Positions 28,520-41,700 of a stretch of DNA of 64,000 bases are shown here, piece by piece. Made by a program: the position numbers and the translations under genes. Every line of letters begins with the position of its first letter. Within the stretch, counting starts at the first letter, position 1. This DNA comes from Paragordius varius (Eukaryota > Nematomorpha), in contig OZ176054.1 of assembly GCA_964247055.1 (NCBI GenBank), forward strand, positions 8,990,001 to 9,054,000. The letters run 5' to 3'. The notes beneath the pieces are model-generated. The model did not search any database, was not told where the DNA came from, and was given only the letters and a program-made list of their open reading frames with translations.

Positions 28520-28526
28520 TATGTGA
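28520..28526. promoter_or_regulatory. 7-bp gap between divergent start codons (SF3A2 / EIF2B2)
   Basis: Only seven bases separate the SF3A2 ATG (28519, minus) from the EIF2B2 ATG (28527, plus). Whatever promoters are used must lie inside the opposite gene's transcribed region, or further 5' exons exist, so the two 5' ends probably overlap. Both starts fit their families, though EIF2B2 begins about 20 residues short of human. Confidence 0.7.
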
Positions 28527-31391
28527 ATGTATGATAAAAAAGCATTGTTAAATTTTGATTTTCAAAATCCCAAAACAAGTCTTGAAAAGGCAAATCTAAC
28601 GCTAGCATGGATAATTAAAGTGATAACCAAATCAAAAAATTTTGATGTGGAGTATCTCACAGATTTGTTGAAAAAGCAAAAAATAAATTCAATTAGTTTG
28701 GATTGTTGGGATGACCCTATTTGTGGCAATATACTATTTCGGATAAGAAAAATATTAAACGAGGAAGCCAATAGTATACAATAATTTTATTCAAGTTAAA
28801 AATGACGATGATACATTGCAAGGATTATTGCTAAATACGATGCAAACTTTGTCTATGGAATCGGAAGAAATTTTTAAAGAGAAAGTATTTGAAGCTCTTA
28901 ATGAAATGCAAATTGAATTAGAAAATTGGTACTTATGTATTTCCATGTAATTTAGTTTGGAAAATATAGCTATTCAAGCCTTGGAGCACATTCATGCAGA
29001 CGAAACCATTATGACTCTGGGACATTCTGAAACGGTCGAAACTTTTTTAAAGCAGGCTGCCAAAACCAGAAAATTCCATGTTATAATAGCAGAAGCTTAC
29101 CCTTCACTTTCGGGTCATTTGTTGGCCAAAAATTTAACAGATAATAAAGACGGTATTTTATTTTAATATTCTATTTATATTGTATTTTTGATAATATTAT
29201 TTTGTTTTTCTTTTACTTTTTTTCTTTTTTATTTTAAAATTATCATGACCCCAATCTGAGAGAAACACATGATATTAGTCATGACCTTTTTATAAAAAAA
29301 TATAATATTTAATATAATGACGAGGACTTTAACACTTGGATGCAAGACATTTATTTCAGGGCTTCGATTCGAATTGGGGAAATTGGATACCCCAGATCTG
29401 TTTAAAATTAAATAATTCAAAAAATATGGGAGGAATTATAACCATGGCAAAAGTTTGCACTATAACATTAATGAACAGAAATATAAAAAAAATTCATTTA
29501 AAAATACTCGGGTGCTTAGATATCACAATTCGAATTGAGTGTTAAAATAACATTTACTTATATATCGTTTCAAGATAATAACTAGGACCTTATTAAATAT
29601 TGGAAAAATACACAAATGTTATAATTAAATTCTAGACATATAGCACATTTAGAGGGCAAAGGAAGACCAGTATATAAACGCGTTTTTTAAAAATGAAAAT
29701 CATTTGATTTTAATTGTATTTAATTTATGTAAAATCTTTGCTAATTATATTTTCCTTTGTTTTTCTAATGATTTCTGATTTTTAGCTAGTCAAAATAAAC
29801 CTGCTATTTTCTATGACTGAATCTTAATATCCCCATTATGCGAATTTTAAAACAAAAAATATTAAATGAAGAACATTTTTAACTTTTGTTATATGGTTCC
29901 TCCCTCGATTTCCACAAAAGTTATAACTTTTACAAATTTTTTAAATATACTTATGTTACGTATAATTTTGAAGGAACAAACCCAATATCATCGTCTCTTA
30001 CAGTGAGTCTAATACCAGATTCAGCCATTTTCGCAATCATGTCACGCGTTAATAAAGTCATTCTCGGTTGTGATCTTATGCTAGCTAACGGGGGCGTCGT
30101 AGCAAAATCCGGTTCATTTAACATTGCGGCGTCCGCTAAACATTATTCTGTTCCTGTTTTCGTTTGTGCAGGTTAATTAACAAAATTTTGTTAATTATTA
30201 ATTCAAGAATAGTTTGTTATAATAAAACTCTGTGACTATATCAATAAATTTAAAAAATAAAAATTATTAATTTACATTTAAATTGTGTTTTTTATAAACA
30301 ATAGTAATCATTGACATAGATTTTACTAAGTATCCAAAATGTGCAAGGTTATAATGTTCGAGAAATGTTCTATATTATATCAATTATATTTTTATTATAA
30401 AGATCAGTTTTAACTCGTAAATATATTTTTATTAATTCACGAAGTTTTAAGATGGCGATTTCCATATTCTTAAAAACTAAACATACTTTTTTATGTAAAT
30501 AGTTGAATACCGCTATATGTTTAAATTGATATTTATAAAATGCATACCAGTAAAAATGATCTAAAATATCTGGAAAATCCATTTTGACAAAAAAAACAGT
30601 CTTTTATAATTTGGTTGCATTTATTATTTAAAGTTTTTTGAATGAATTAGACAGCAATTTAAGAATAAAAAGTTTTGAAATAAATATTTTTAAATTTGAT
30701 AACTGCAAAAATATACTTTTCCCTACATTATATTAACATTTTTCAATTGATATCATGTTATATTAATCTTGTTTAGGAATTTATAAATTAACTCCAACAT
30801 ACATGGCGCCGCCCAATGTAAATGTAAGTCCAGCCCAGTATGAAATCCCTTATTACGGAGATTTTGAACCCCTTAGCGATGATGGCACACTCTCTTATTT
30901 GACACAATCCAATGACACTGTACCACCCGAACTTATAACCGTTTACATATCTAATACGTAGACATACCCTTTTTCATTAATATTTTTTTTTCTTTCCAAT
31001 TTACATGTACAGTTGTTGTTTAACCATTAATTTATTTGTTCTTTTGGATTTACTTTTTTTATAATTATTTTAGTCAATAATTTTCTATAGATGTTTTCTA
31101 ATGATTTAAATCGAATAAACACTTCAAATTATGCAATCAAACAAAAAATCCAAATTTATTATAACCGCTTATTAAACATTAATACTAATAACATTTCAAA
31201 AACTTTTAAAATTTAAACTGTTGAGTTAATATGAAAAAAGGTATAATATTTATATAATTTGTAATTATTTATATTTGATTATTACAATTTATTATGTATA
31301 TATAATATCATCAATATACAGTGGAAGTTATGCTCCCTCCTATGTTTATCAAATGATGCGTGAATTATATAACAAAGAAGATTTGATATGA
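28527..31391 (+). CDS. EIF2B2: Translation initiation factor eIF2B subunit beta
   Basis: A regulatory-core subunit of the decameric eIF2B exchange factor that recharges eIF2 with GTP and senses phosphorylated eIF2-alpha. Exons: 28527-28773, 28796-28928, 28956-29152, 30004-30171, 30777-30957 and 31322-31391. They total 996 nt, or 331 residues plus stop (human 351). Matches include [20 protein letters not shown], a [21 protein letters not shown] block, [45 protein letters not shown] and the C-terminal [14 protein letters not shown]. The helical N-terminal domain is divergent but alignable ([10 protein letters not shown]...[10 protein letters not shown]). Two of its five introns are 22 and 27 nt. 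It overlaps no other coding sequence, starts 7 bp from SF3A2 and is convergent with the DHX9-like gene 277 bp downstream. Confidence 0.96.
28774..28795 (+). other. 22-nt spliceosomal intron in EIF2B2
   Basis: GTATAC start and TTCAAG end. Retention meets an in-frame TAA at once. Removal joins NEEAN to [13 protein letters not shown] in phase, and the six exons then total exactly 332 codons. Confidence 0.88.
28929..28955 (+). other. 27-nt spliceosomal intron in EIF2B2
   Basis: GTACTTATG start and AATTTAG end. Removal joins MQIELEN-C to [13 protein letters not shown], continuous with the conserved family block. Confidence 0.88.
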
Positions 31392-31668
31392 TGAATTATA
31401 TTAATAAATTGCAAAATCACATTTTTTGAATCCACCTATAAACATTATTAATAAAATTGACCCCCCATTTATATAGATATATATGATAATAGAAGTGTTG
31501 TAAGAAAATTGGGTATATAATATAAATTTTTTTTACAATGACCAAAATATATTTAATTATAGTACAATAAATGGTGTGATGTTAAAAACATATACATGTA
31601 ATAAATGGACAAATCGCAAATGCACAAAAAATTAAAATATAAATTTTGAATGTGAACCAAAAATAGAT

Positions 31669-32671
31669 TTATTGGGTTGGATAAGTTGAAGTGCCATAAC
31701 CATAATTCGTCAAATTAAACATCATGCTTGGATCATATGCTTGTTGCATTCCTCCATACGTATTTGCTTGTGTTGGGTTTTGAAACGCTGTGGTCAAAAC
31801 AAAATTTTGATAACATAATGACTTAAATTTTTAAATTTTTTTTTGGCTAATGTTCCCCAAACTTAAATACAACCTTATATAAAAAGAAAAAGTGCACACA
31901 AGCCAATAAGTTTAAAGGCGATTTTTATTTTAAGCTCATACGAGAATAGGGTCAATTATAAGGAGGGGGCCATCCCACACATATATACATTGTGTGCTAT
32001 TTTATGGCAATTTGACATGGAAAAAATAATTGATAAAATTTACCTTATATTGGTTACAAAAGTGTATTTACCTCCTGCAGTTTGCTGATACGATCCTACT
32101 CCCATCATCATATCCGTGTTTGTTGGTTGCGATTGATAACTATTGTAAGGGTTATGTTGAGGATATCGAACCACATTAGCATTATAAGTGAATGATGATT
32201 GCCCGTTTGTCGATGCTTTGTTCACACTTGCTACATTATTTTGAGGCAGACCAGTGGATCTAGAAACATATTTATGTGTAAGCATTAAAATGTATTTTTA
32301 ACCATTGACAAAATAATTATACGGCTAACATAACCACAAATGTAAAATACTTGTTACTATTTTAATGGATTTTATAGAGTATTGATTAGACTTCAAAATT
32401 AATGTTTACCAGAAATCGTTTTAAAATCCAAAACTGGTGCGCTGTTACTTGAGTAAAGGTCATCCAGCCAACACTATGGGAAGGTAACAGTAGGACTTTC
32501 AGTTTAAATAGTTTGCGTTTACAAATAAACCATTATTCTTTTGTGCATATATTATGTTTTTTACTAAGTGTAGAATAAGGTAAACTAAATTAGTTGTTTA
32601 TTCCATTAAAATATATTTTTAGATTTGTAGTATTACAGACTGCTTATGACCTGGTATACATAACCTGTCCG

Positions 32672-32704
<33 letters not shown>

Positions 32705-35700
32705 TATACAGACAAATTTTTTTGATTCAATGGATAAATATATATATACATAATTATGTTAATTACACTGCGGCGTTTGTTCCATAAGGTGAATAATATT
32801 GGTTTGCTGTGGTACCGACATTAAAACCCGATGGATACATGGCTGAATACATGTTTTGGAGAGCAGTCATTTGGGCCGCATTATTCAAATTACTTTGGGG
32901 TTGTTGCACATTTTTATAACCTTCCTTGACGAAATTCATCACTGGTCTAAAATTTGTATAAATCCATAATTATATAGTTATAACCATATATAGTGTACCA
33001 CCACCCCCTATGATTCTGATAGTGGGAAAAAACATGGGTCATTATCCGCAACATGCCCTTTTATATATATAATTTTTTTCTAAAATTAAATATGCATGTG
33101 GGAAGGTGTTGTCAACTTTGAAAGATATAAATTTAAAAAAATCAAAAAAAAGGTTTGATGATCAACATGAGCTTATTTAGGCACTGTTTATAAAAAAGAG
33201 CATCATAAGGGGGCAGGGATCCACTGTAATATATTGATTTGAAAAGTTAAAATTTGATATAAAACTTTTTAGAACTATCACTTGTTGCTACAGGTGTCGA
33301 CAACTTTTGCGCATCAGTATGTGAAATCAAATTATTGAAATAACGTGTATTATTAGTACGACTCTTCTCCATATACTTTGCCGTTCTTTGTTCTAACATA
33401 GTTATATGGTATTAAACAAACATTTTCTTATATAAATAATATCCAAAATTACTACTGTTTATATGATAATAACAACAACGCCTAAGCGGATCCACAATAT
33501 ATAATTATCTTTAATTTTTATATCATTCGCATATAATCAAAATAAATAATTGAAATTATTATTTTATCAATTATATTTCTTTTATTTTACCCATTTGAAA
33601 TATACGACCATGTATTGTAATTGTGGTTTAAAAATTTTACAGAGATCATTATTACATAAAATATTCATACTATATTTTTCTGCCACGTGGGAGTCAGCCT
33701 TCTGTTTCAGGTTTTGAACATAACGATCTCTTTTAGCCTTTTTGCGAACTTTCAAAACTTTTTCTCTTAAAACCTGATCCAATTCATCTGTCCGAACGCC
33801 TTTAATCATGTCCGCAGTCAAGTTTTTGGCATCAGTGCTGGAAATTAATTGGACAAGCTTATCATGCGCAATTTTGTCAATGGGTGCTTCGTTGCTATCA
33901 CCATTTTGATCTTGGACTAATACACAACAATCAATTAAAACATTTTGGATGGGTAAATTTAAAAATTGTGTATAACATCAATTTCTATCAATGACATTTT
34001 TTTCAGTCGAAAATAACACATCGTCTAAAGCAGGAGAGCCCTGACTTCGCAGGCAGCATTTTCAACCCGCAAAACCAGCGGACCCCAATAATTACAAATA
34101 TAAATTCATAAACATTAATAAATATATTAAAAAATAAGCTAATTATATTTACGAATACTATATAACCATTATTTTTCACCAATTACACATTGCTACTTGC
34201 CAACAAACACCCTTTTAGCTTAATAAACTAAATCAATTCCAAAAAGATGTGGTGTATAAATATTAATGGCATAAGAAATATATTCTACGCATTTATCGAA
34301 AAATTGGGTATTTATAAAATTTAGATTTTAGTTAATCTTTTTTAATTTTTTGGCGAGCGCACAAGTGTCGAACTCCTCCGCTCTAAAGCATATAAATTAT
34401 TGCTGAATGAGAAAATGATATTTCTGGATAATGAAAAAAAAATGTTATAAGTCAAAATCTGTAAAAATTTACCAGCGCCTTGCGCCGTATAATCAATGTG
34501 ATCATATTCATTGTTAGAGATTGGAGGTGCACTTTTACGGAGCTGTTTTCGTGAATTTCCTTTTGCTCCAGCTTTTCCCTTCCCACCTCCAGATGTGCGT
34601 CCTCGTTTTGGATTGTTATTGTAAGAAAAATCAGTCTCGTCTTCATACGAAACATCATGCTGCCCCGGATCCTTGGGAAAAACGCCAAATCTATTACCTT
34701 AAATATTCGGATAGAAATATGTATTTTTAAGGGAATAAAGTTGTTAAACTCGTGCAAAGTTTTTAGGGTTCGTTTCTTCTAAATTTGATCTACCAAATTT
34801 AAATCTTTTAAAGATAAATTTTTTAAATCGATACAATGTGAAGAAAATACTTGTTGTGTAACTAATTTTATTTTGAAAAATATTTTTTAATTGCAGAACC
34901 AATTAAAAAATAAGGTTAAAAACTAAATTTTTTTATTTTCAGATGCTTACTTTTATATAATAAACAATATATGTAGCAAAAAAATCACATACCACCATAC
35001 GGTGGACCAAAACCAGCTGGATCCGCGTCTCCATCATAGTATGGATCAGATCTCCCACCTCCACGCATAAATAATGGGGTAGGATAGGCGGGAGGAGGAT
35101 GGGGTGGACGTCTACCCCTCATTCCCATCATGGGCATCGGGGGTGGCATGCGAGGTGGGGGCGGTCTCGGCCCCAAAAACCTGGCATGAGGTGGTGGAGG
35201 TCCAAAAAAACCAGCATGTCTTGGTCCAGGTCTAGGCCCAAAACCAGGCCTGCCAAATGGTGGAGGATGAGGAGGTCTCCGCATACCAAATCTATTTGTG
35301 GTTAAAATATGATAGTAAATTTTGAGGGGTTAGTTTGACTTATTGGTTACTAGTAAGCATTCATAACAGTAACCGTTTCTAATGATAATCAGTCAAGAAA
35401 AATATTGTCAAATATATCATTTTCTAGCGATTGTAAAAATTGTGAAATGATAAATTCTAAAATTTTGATTGGAAATAATTCTTCAAACAATCAACTTTAA
35501 TATATAACTTATAAACGCTTTAATAAGCGATCGATCGATCGGACCGCGATTATATTATATTTTTGGACCGGTACCAAAACCGTCTCAAACTCTATTGCGC
35601 GTATTCACTACAAACAAATGCAAACCTATGGGTATCAAAGGGCCCCTCCATATTTCGTCGAGCAAATTGATGAGACAAAGCGTTGGGATCTTCCCACGTA

Positions 35701-38700
35701 TACGTGTCAGCATCATACATGTCATATAAATCATAATCGGCATTGTCTCCAGTAGTTGTCGTTGTGCTATTCAACAATGATGAAAGATCGGTAGGCAGAA
35801 AGGTACATTCCTTGCCCCGGAATTGGGCATTATGGTATTCGTGCTCAGCTAAATTCTTGACATGGCCCAATTTTTGGTATGGGATACAAAAACTATCCCC
35901 TGAATCCAAAGAACCTATACTCATTACATCATCATCAACAACAGCATCCTGACCATTATTCAAATCAATAGCGGAATCTCCATTTTCTATGTTAAATGTA
36001 TATGAATATATATGAGTGTATGTGCGCAAAAGAAATGTCTCATTATTTTTTTAATTTTAAAATAGTACAACATTTTTAATGCATGATATTTAGCAATGCG
36101 GATTTTTTATCTAAAAAAATTGGTATAAAAAATAGTTTTTGATGATATTAATATATATATATACCTTTTACTGCAAGTAACGAAGTAAGTCCCAACCGAC
36201 CAGCATCCATTTCAGATAGGGCATAAATCATGTCGACAATTAAACCAGATTTAATGATTCTAGGTTCAAGCATAGTTTCTTTTTTATCACCCAACAGGGA
36301 GGCTAATTCACTTAATTTGTGAATGAGACTACTATCATGACAAACAATGTTTATCATTTTATCAAAGGCTCCACGCAACAAAATTAATTTGGCAAGCAGC
36401 ACGGATTCCATGCTAAGTCGTATCCTAAAAATACAAGTTATCTCATTAAAAATATGTAATATAGAGGGGGGTTGAGTTTGGTCCAAGACTGGTTATATTA
36501 TATATATATATATATATATATAATATGGTCTTGACTGTTAACGTTAATAAAAAACCGGTCATATTTTAAAATATGTGTTTATCATGTAAATTGATAAAAA
36601 ACAATGATTGAAACTTAGTTTTCATAGTAAAAAATGTGAAATCTAAAATTTTATTAAATTTTGATTCATTGTTATAATTATATTTGACGGCCTTATCATT
36701 TGGTTTAGTTATATATATAAATATATATATATATGACTGCATTAATAAGCGCGGTCAGATCGCTTAATAATAAAATGGGGTTATAGCCTAACTCTAATTA
36801 GTAAACAAAACAAAGATGATTGATTTTGTTTTCAAAAAATATTAAAAAATAACCATTACCAATCATTTATCGTGACAATGGATTGATTTGGGTCCAAATA
36901 AAATTGATATGTGCCAAAGAGCAAAAATTGCAATGGAACTGACGTAGATAAATCAGTAATAATACGATTTTTTGAGAGTACCTATAATATAATTATTTTT
37001 GTTTTATCACTCCTCTATTTTGTTAATATTTATATAATAGTTTTCATAAAATTAAGAGTAGGTCTTATTTTGGTAAAATTTTTGTTTTAAATACATTTTT
37101 ATCATGAAAATTAATTGTCTTAAAACAGGAAAAATGAAATTATCCCGATTAACTCAGAAAAAATATTGTTTTAAGGCAAATTGTGTTCAAGGGTAAATTT
37201 AAAGTGTAAATGGTATTGTAAATAAATACTTTTTCAGTAAACAGAAAGAAAGGTTGATTTTTTTCATCGGTCAATGATACGATTGAATTTTTGTTCATGA
37301 CGGCTAAAACATGTTTTCCAAGTAAAGCATATCTTTTACCCAAAGAGTAAACAATGTTGAAGTTGTATCCGAAATTCAAAAGCGCCATTATCTAAAAAAA
37401 CACAAATAATTTTGTAAATAAAAAATGTATTCGTCTTCGAAACAAAAATAAATTAAAAAATTGATTTGATAATCCAATCATAATTAACAATATCCAGCGT
37501 TAGTTTTCATAATCAAAATAATATATAATGATATTAATGTAAATAATCGATTATAGTGTATCATAAAATGTTTATTTAAAATTCTTTTTATTTACAAATT
37601 TGTTTTCAAAAGAGTTTAGAGTATAACATACAGTATCCAAATGAGAATCCTTGCCAAATGGATTCAAAGTATTTGGTTCAAGAGCCGAATAGCTAATGTT
37701 CAGCAGAACGTGCAAAGCTTGTTTCAAATATGTCTGTGAACGTTTAACGTTTTCACAGAAATTGGGGATCAAAAAATTTTCATCCATATATGTCATCTTG
37801 TTAGATGCGCTATATTAGTTAGTAAAATTATATAATTTAATTACAAAAGACTATACAACTTTTTTAATAAAAAATGTACAATAACTAAAATATAAAAAAC
37901 TCAGTTTCAAGATATCCTTTGTAAGCCATTAATCTGGCAATCACATCACTTTGCCGTAGGCCAGAAAAACTTTTAAGTATAGCCTGGAGTCTTTTGGTAG
38001 ATGTTTGCATAAATATATCTGGGTTAGCTTGTAAAGCTACAATGGCTGTAATGGAATCTGCTACTCTATATATAACATTTATAATATACATGAAAATTTC
38101 CACATATAGTAGAGGCTGTTAAATTCAATAAGAAAAATATATTAATACCCTAAAATGCAGGATGCAATAATCATCTTGCCAATCTTTGGATCAAAAGGAA
38201 AATTCACCAGTATTTTACCCAACGATGTTAGCTTAACCTTTTCAAACAATTGTTCACATGTCAACGTTTCTTTGGTAAAACCAATGGGTTGGGGAATTTC
38301 TAAGGCTCCTAACTGAAGTAAATTGCAAACACATTGTTTTAAACAATAAGTATCGGGTCTCAGCAGTTTAGCGTAAAATTGTAAAACGGTTTCATTTAAT
38401 AATTCAGACAAGGCTTGTGCTGCCAAAAATATTTGAGTCAGGTTGGAGGGGAAAAGAGAATAACTTGGTAACCTGTGACATGTTACATAAATATATGTTA
38501 AGGTAAATTTTTGACCGGTTAAATATATGTGTTAGAACTATATGAAACATAACAATATTTCTATTAAATTGGTGGAACAAAAGCGTTTATAATTAATAAA
38601 AAGAACAAAAAATTGATATATTATTATTTCCTGTTTGAATTTTGATATAAAAGTTTGTTTGACTGCTAATTATTTCAAAAGGGGTCACAGTCACGGTCTT

Positions 38701-38748
38701 CATAAGTCTTTAGCCCCAACGCTATTTTATTATATTTAAAATTTTTAC

Positions 38749-38784
<36 letters not shown>

Positions 38785-41700
38785 TAAGCAATCCTATATT
38801 TAAACTATTGCTTTTTTAGATATAAAGAAAAAAGACCTTTCATAACGAGCCCGACTTATAAGGTGAAAACAAAATCCTGGTCTGTAGTGAGAAGCAAGGG
38901 AATATCTCATCTCAAGTACAGATTTGGGAGCTGTAACAATCAATTTGGTAGTTGTATCAGTGCTGGCATCATACACTTGGCGTTCAACCTTACAACTATC
39001 AATCACGTAAATGATATCATTAAACGTTACACAGCATTCACCAATGTTCGTTGATAGAATTAACTAAAAAAATGTTAGTTAGAAAGGTGTATTTTATTAT
39101 CTGGTAGTTTTATAATAATTATATTCCTTAATAAAGGCCGAGATATCTCATTACGAAAGTTTATATCATAATTAAACTAAGCATTAATCAAAAAAGATGT
39201 TAAATATAAAGATTCATACCTTATAATAGCCAAGGGGGGTTTTATTGTTCATTTTTTTCCAATCATCATAGGAAGTGAATTCATGAAGTTCGTAAATTTT
39301 AAATGGGCCACCTATAAATTTTTATATAATTTGATATATATTATGAAAAAATTAAAAGGATGATTTACATAAAAACCATACAAATGCACAGATAAAAAAT
39401 TAAATGTGTCAATAATTTAAGCATCCTTCCCAAATACCTTATAAATATTAACTTAAAATTTAGCTATTAAAAAAATGTGAAAATTTTCAATTTTCCATAC
39501 TTGATATTTTAGAAATATCCATCAAATATTTATGTAAAGATTGAATATAAGCAAGATTAGGGAGTATTATAGCAATAGTTCCTGGATCTTTCAAATCCAT
39601 AATGTAATCCAACACATGCTAAAAATGTGTATAAATTTAAAAAAATACCGTTTTTTTCTTCAAAAATACAACAAAAAAAACCATAATTAAATTTTACATA
39701 TATTAATTCAAACGATATGTCCTTTTCTGGCAATTTCAAACAGGCCTGTCGAGTTTCCGCTTTATATGTTTTAGGGACACATGCATTCATATTGATCAAA
39801 CTCTCCTCATCATTCAAAAAATTCTCAGAATAATCCTCTGTTTTCGCCAATGACTCAGCTAAAATAATAATATGAGGATTATACAAAAAAAAAACAAAAA
39901 AATTCTGAAAACAATTTTTTTAATACTTGTGTAATTAAGATTTTGCATGACGCCAGGTAGTTTTTTCTTCATTTTAGTCTTCTTCCTTCTACGGATCTTA
40001 GCGTATGCAGATGAGATAGATCCATCATAATCGAATTCGGTCATTTCAACGCAATCCTCCAAAAAGTATTCTATGATATTATATTATATATATATATACA
40101 TATATATATCGTTTTTGCTTTAAATTAGTCATATATAAAAAAAAAGATATATTCCGGAAAATTCTTTACTTCCAACTTCTAATTGGGGTGTTTGGATAGT
40201 TATTATGTGCGGAGAATCGAAATACTCTTCAATATCGTCGATGGCTAAATCCGAACTGATAATAATCAACTTGAATTGGGCATATATCCTGAGAATGTCT
40301 CGCACCAGCATCAAAATAAATTCAGTCTAAAATTCCGTAAAAATTTATAATAAAAACTAAATAAGTAATATTTTTTTCTGATATTGTAGAGTTTTTTACC
40401 CATACCAAATTGAACTAAAATCGATCTTCAACTCAAAAAACGTTGATTTATATTCAAATAAAATTTTATAAAAAGATAAGTTATTTAAACAACCTGTATC
40501 ATAAACAAAAAAATACCATAGAATCCCTTTCATACACTTCATCAATTATGAGATGGCTAATGCCTTTAAGTCCATACCGTATGATACGTTGCAATAAATA
40601 TACTAAATAATCATGACAAAATTATTAATATTATATAATAGAGTAATTAATTTGGGTATATAGTATAGTATAGTTAGGTGATAAATGATGTTAAATTTAA
40701 CCCGTAAAAAAACAACAATTTTTGCAACGTTTGTGTCTCTGTAATACATATTTTTTGGCAAATTTTTAGTAGATACCATCCATTCACACGCTCAATGGTA
40801 TGTATGTATGTATGCACACAAACTCGCCAAAATATGTACTACTTTAAGAGACACATAATCATCATATTATACTATATATACCAGTGTTGCAATACAAAAC
40901 ACTTCCAAACGGTCTTGGAAGTTTCTGTTGCTGTGATTGTTGTTGTAAAACATCATTATCATGACCCATATAATGGTGCCAAGCGGCGGAGCCCTGATAA
41001 CCGGCCGTAGATTCGCGCCTTTTTGCATAATCGTCTTCCAATGTTGAAGGGGGGAGGAGCGAAATATTTTCCAACCGTTCTTCACACATTCGATGACATG
41101 CAATGCGGAGAGCCAAATCTTGTGTTGCTGCGAGGGCGGTGGATTGAACACAACCACCACTGCAAACACACACACAACATTCGGCTCCACGATTGGCCGC
41201 AATGGCTTCGTCAATAATGTATTGTGGAATCTACGGGCGACAACAGAAGGAAGGCACACATGCCAAAATGTGGTATTAACACATGCAATTAAAAGTAAAT
41301 TAAATTATTTATCGAGTTACTTTTGTTTGTTTTGGTTAACAAAATGCGTTTATTGATAAAAAAAATGCATGTATTCATTGTTAAGCTTAAATTGCAAGTA
41401 AATGTGATTATATTATTTATTGATTAGAATAGATTTTTTGGATGGTGATTTAAAGCAGGGGTGTTCAACACACATGGCATCATGAGCCCGCATTTTCAAC
41501 CCAAAAAAACCGGTGGGCCGCATTGAAAAAACTACAAAATTAAGCGAATATCATAAGATTGTAAATAAATAGTACATGAGGCGGAACTTTTAATTATAAG
41601 GTTATTAAAAAGAGTTGATTACATCGCCAATTAATTTATATAGATATTGCTGATTTTAGCAGATTAATGTAGACCTTATACATATAAACCTATTCATGAA

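Noticed and set aside
31669-35291. A separate gene for the Pro-rich and Q/N-rich region downstream of the DHX9-like OB fold
   Set aside because: Every splice phase from the OB exon (36424-36165) through the last exon is continuous, and no stop or clear start separates them. Kept as one gene, with the alternative stated in the findings.
35099-35305. Plus-strand frame opposite the Pro/Gly-rich exon
   Set aside because: A shadow of the repetitive coding sequence on the minus strand.
39220-39311. Suspected frameshift in the DHX9-like exon before LILSTNIGECC
   Set aside because: A recount of the C-run gave six bases, so NNKTPLGYYK continues in frame and no frameshift exists.
40867-41259. Alternative open frames on both strands over the DHX9-like exon at 41230-40882
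   Set aside because: The exon is GC-richer, so all frames stay open. Only the frame giving IPQYIIDEAIAANRGAECC and ending LPRPFGSVLYCNTG fits the helicase and the splice phases.
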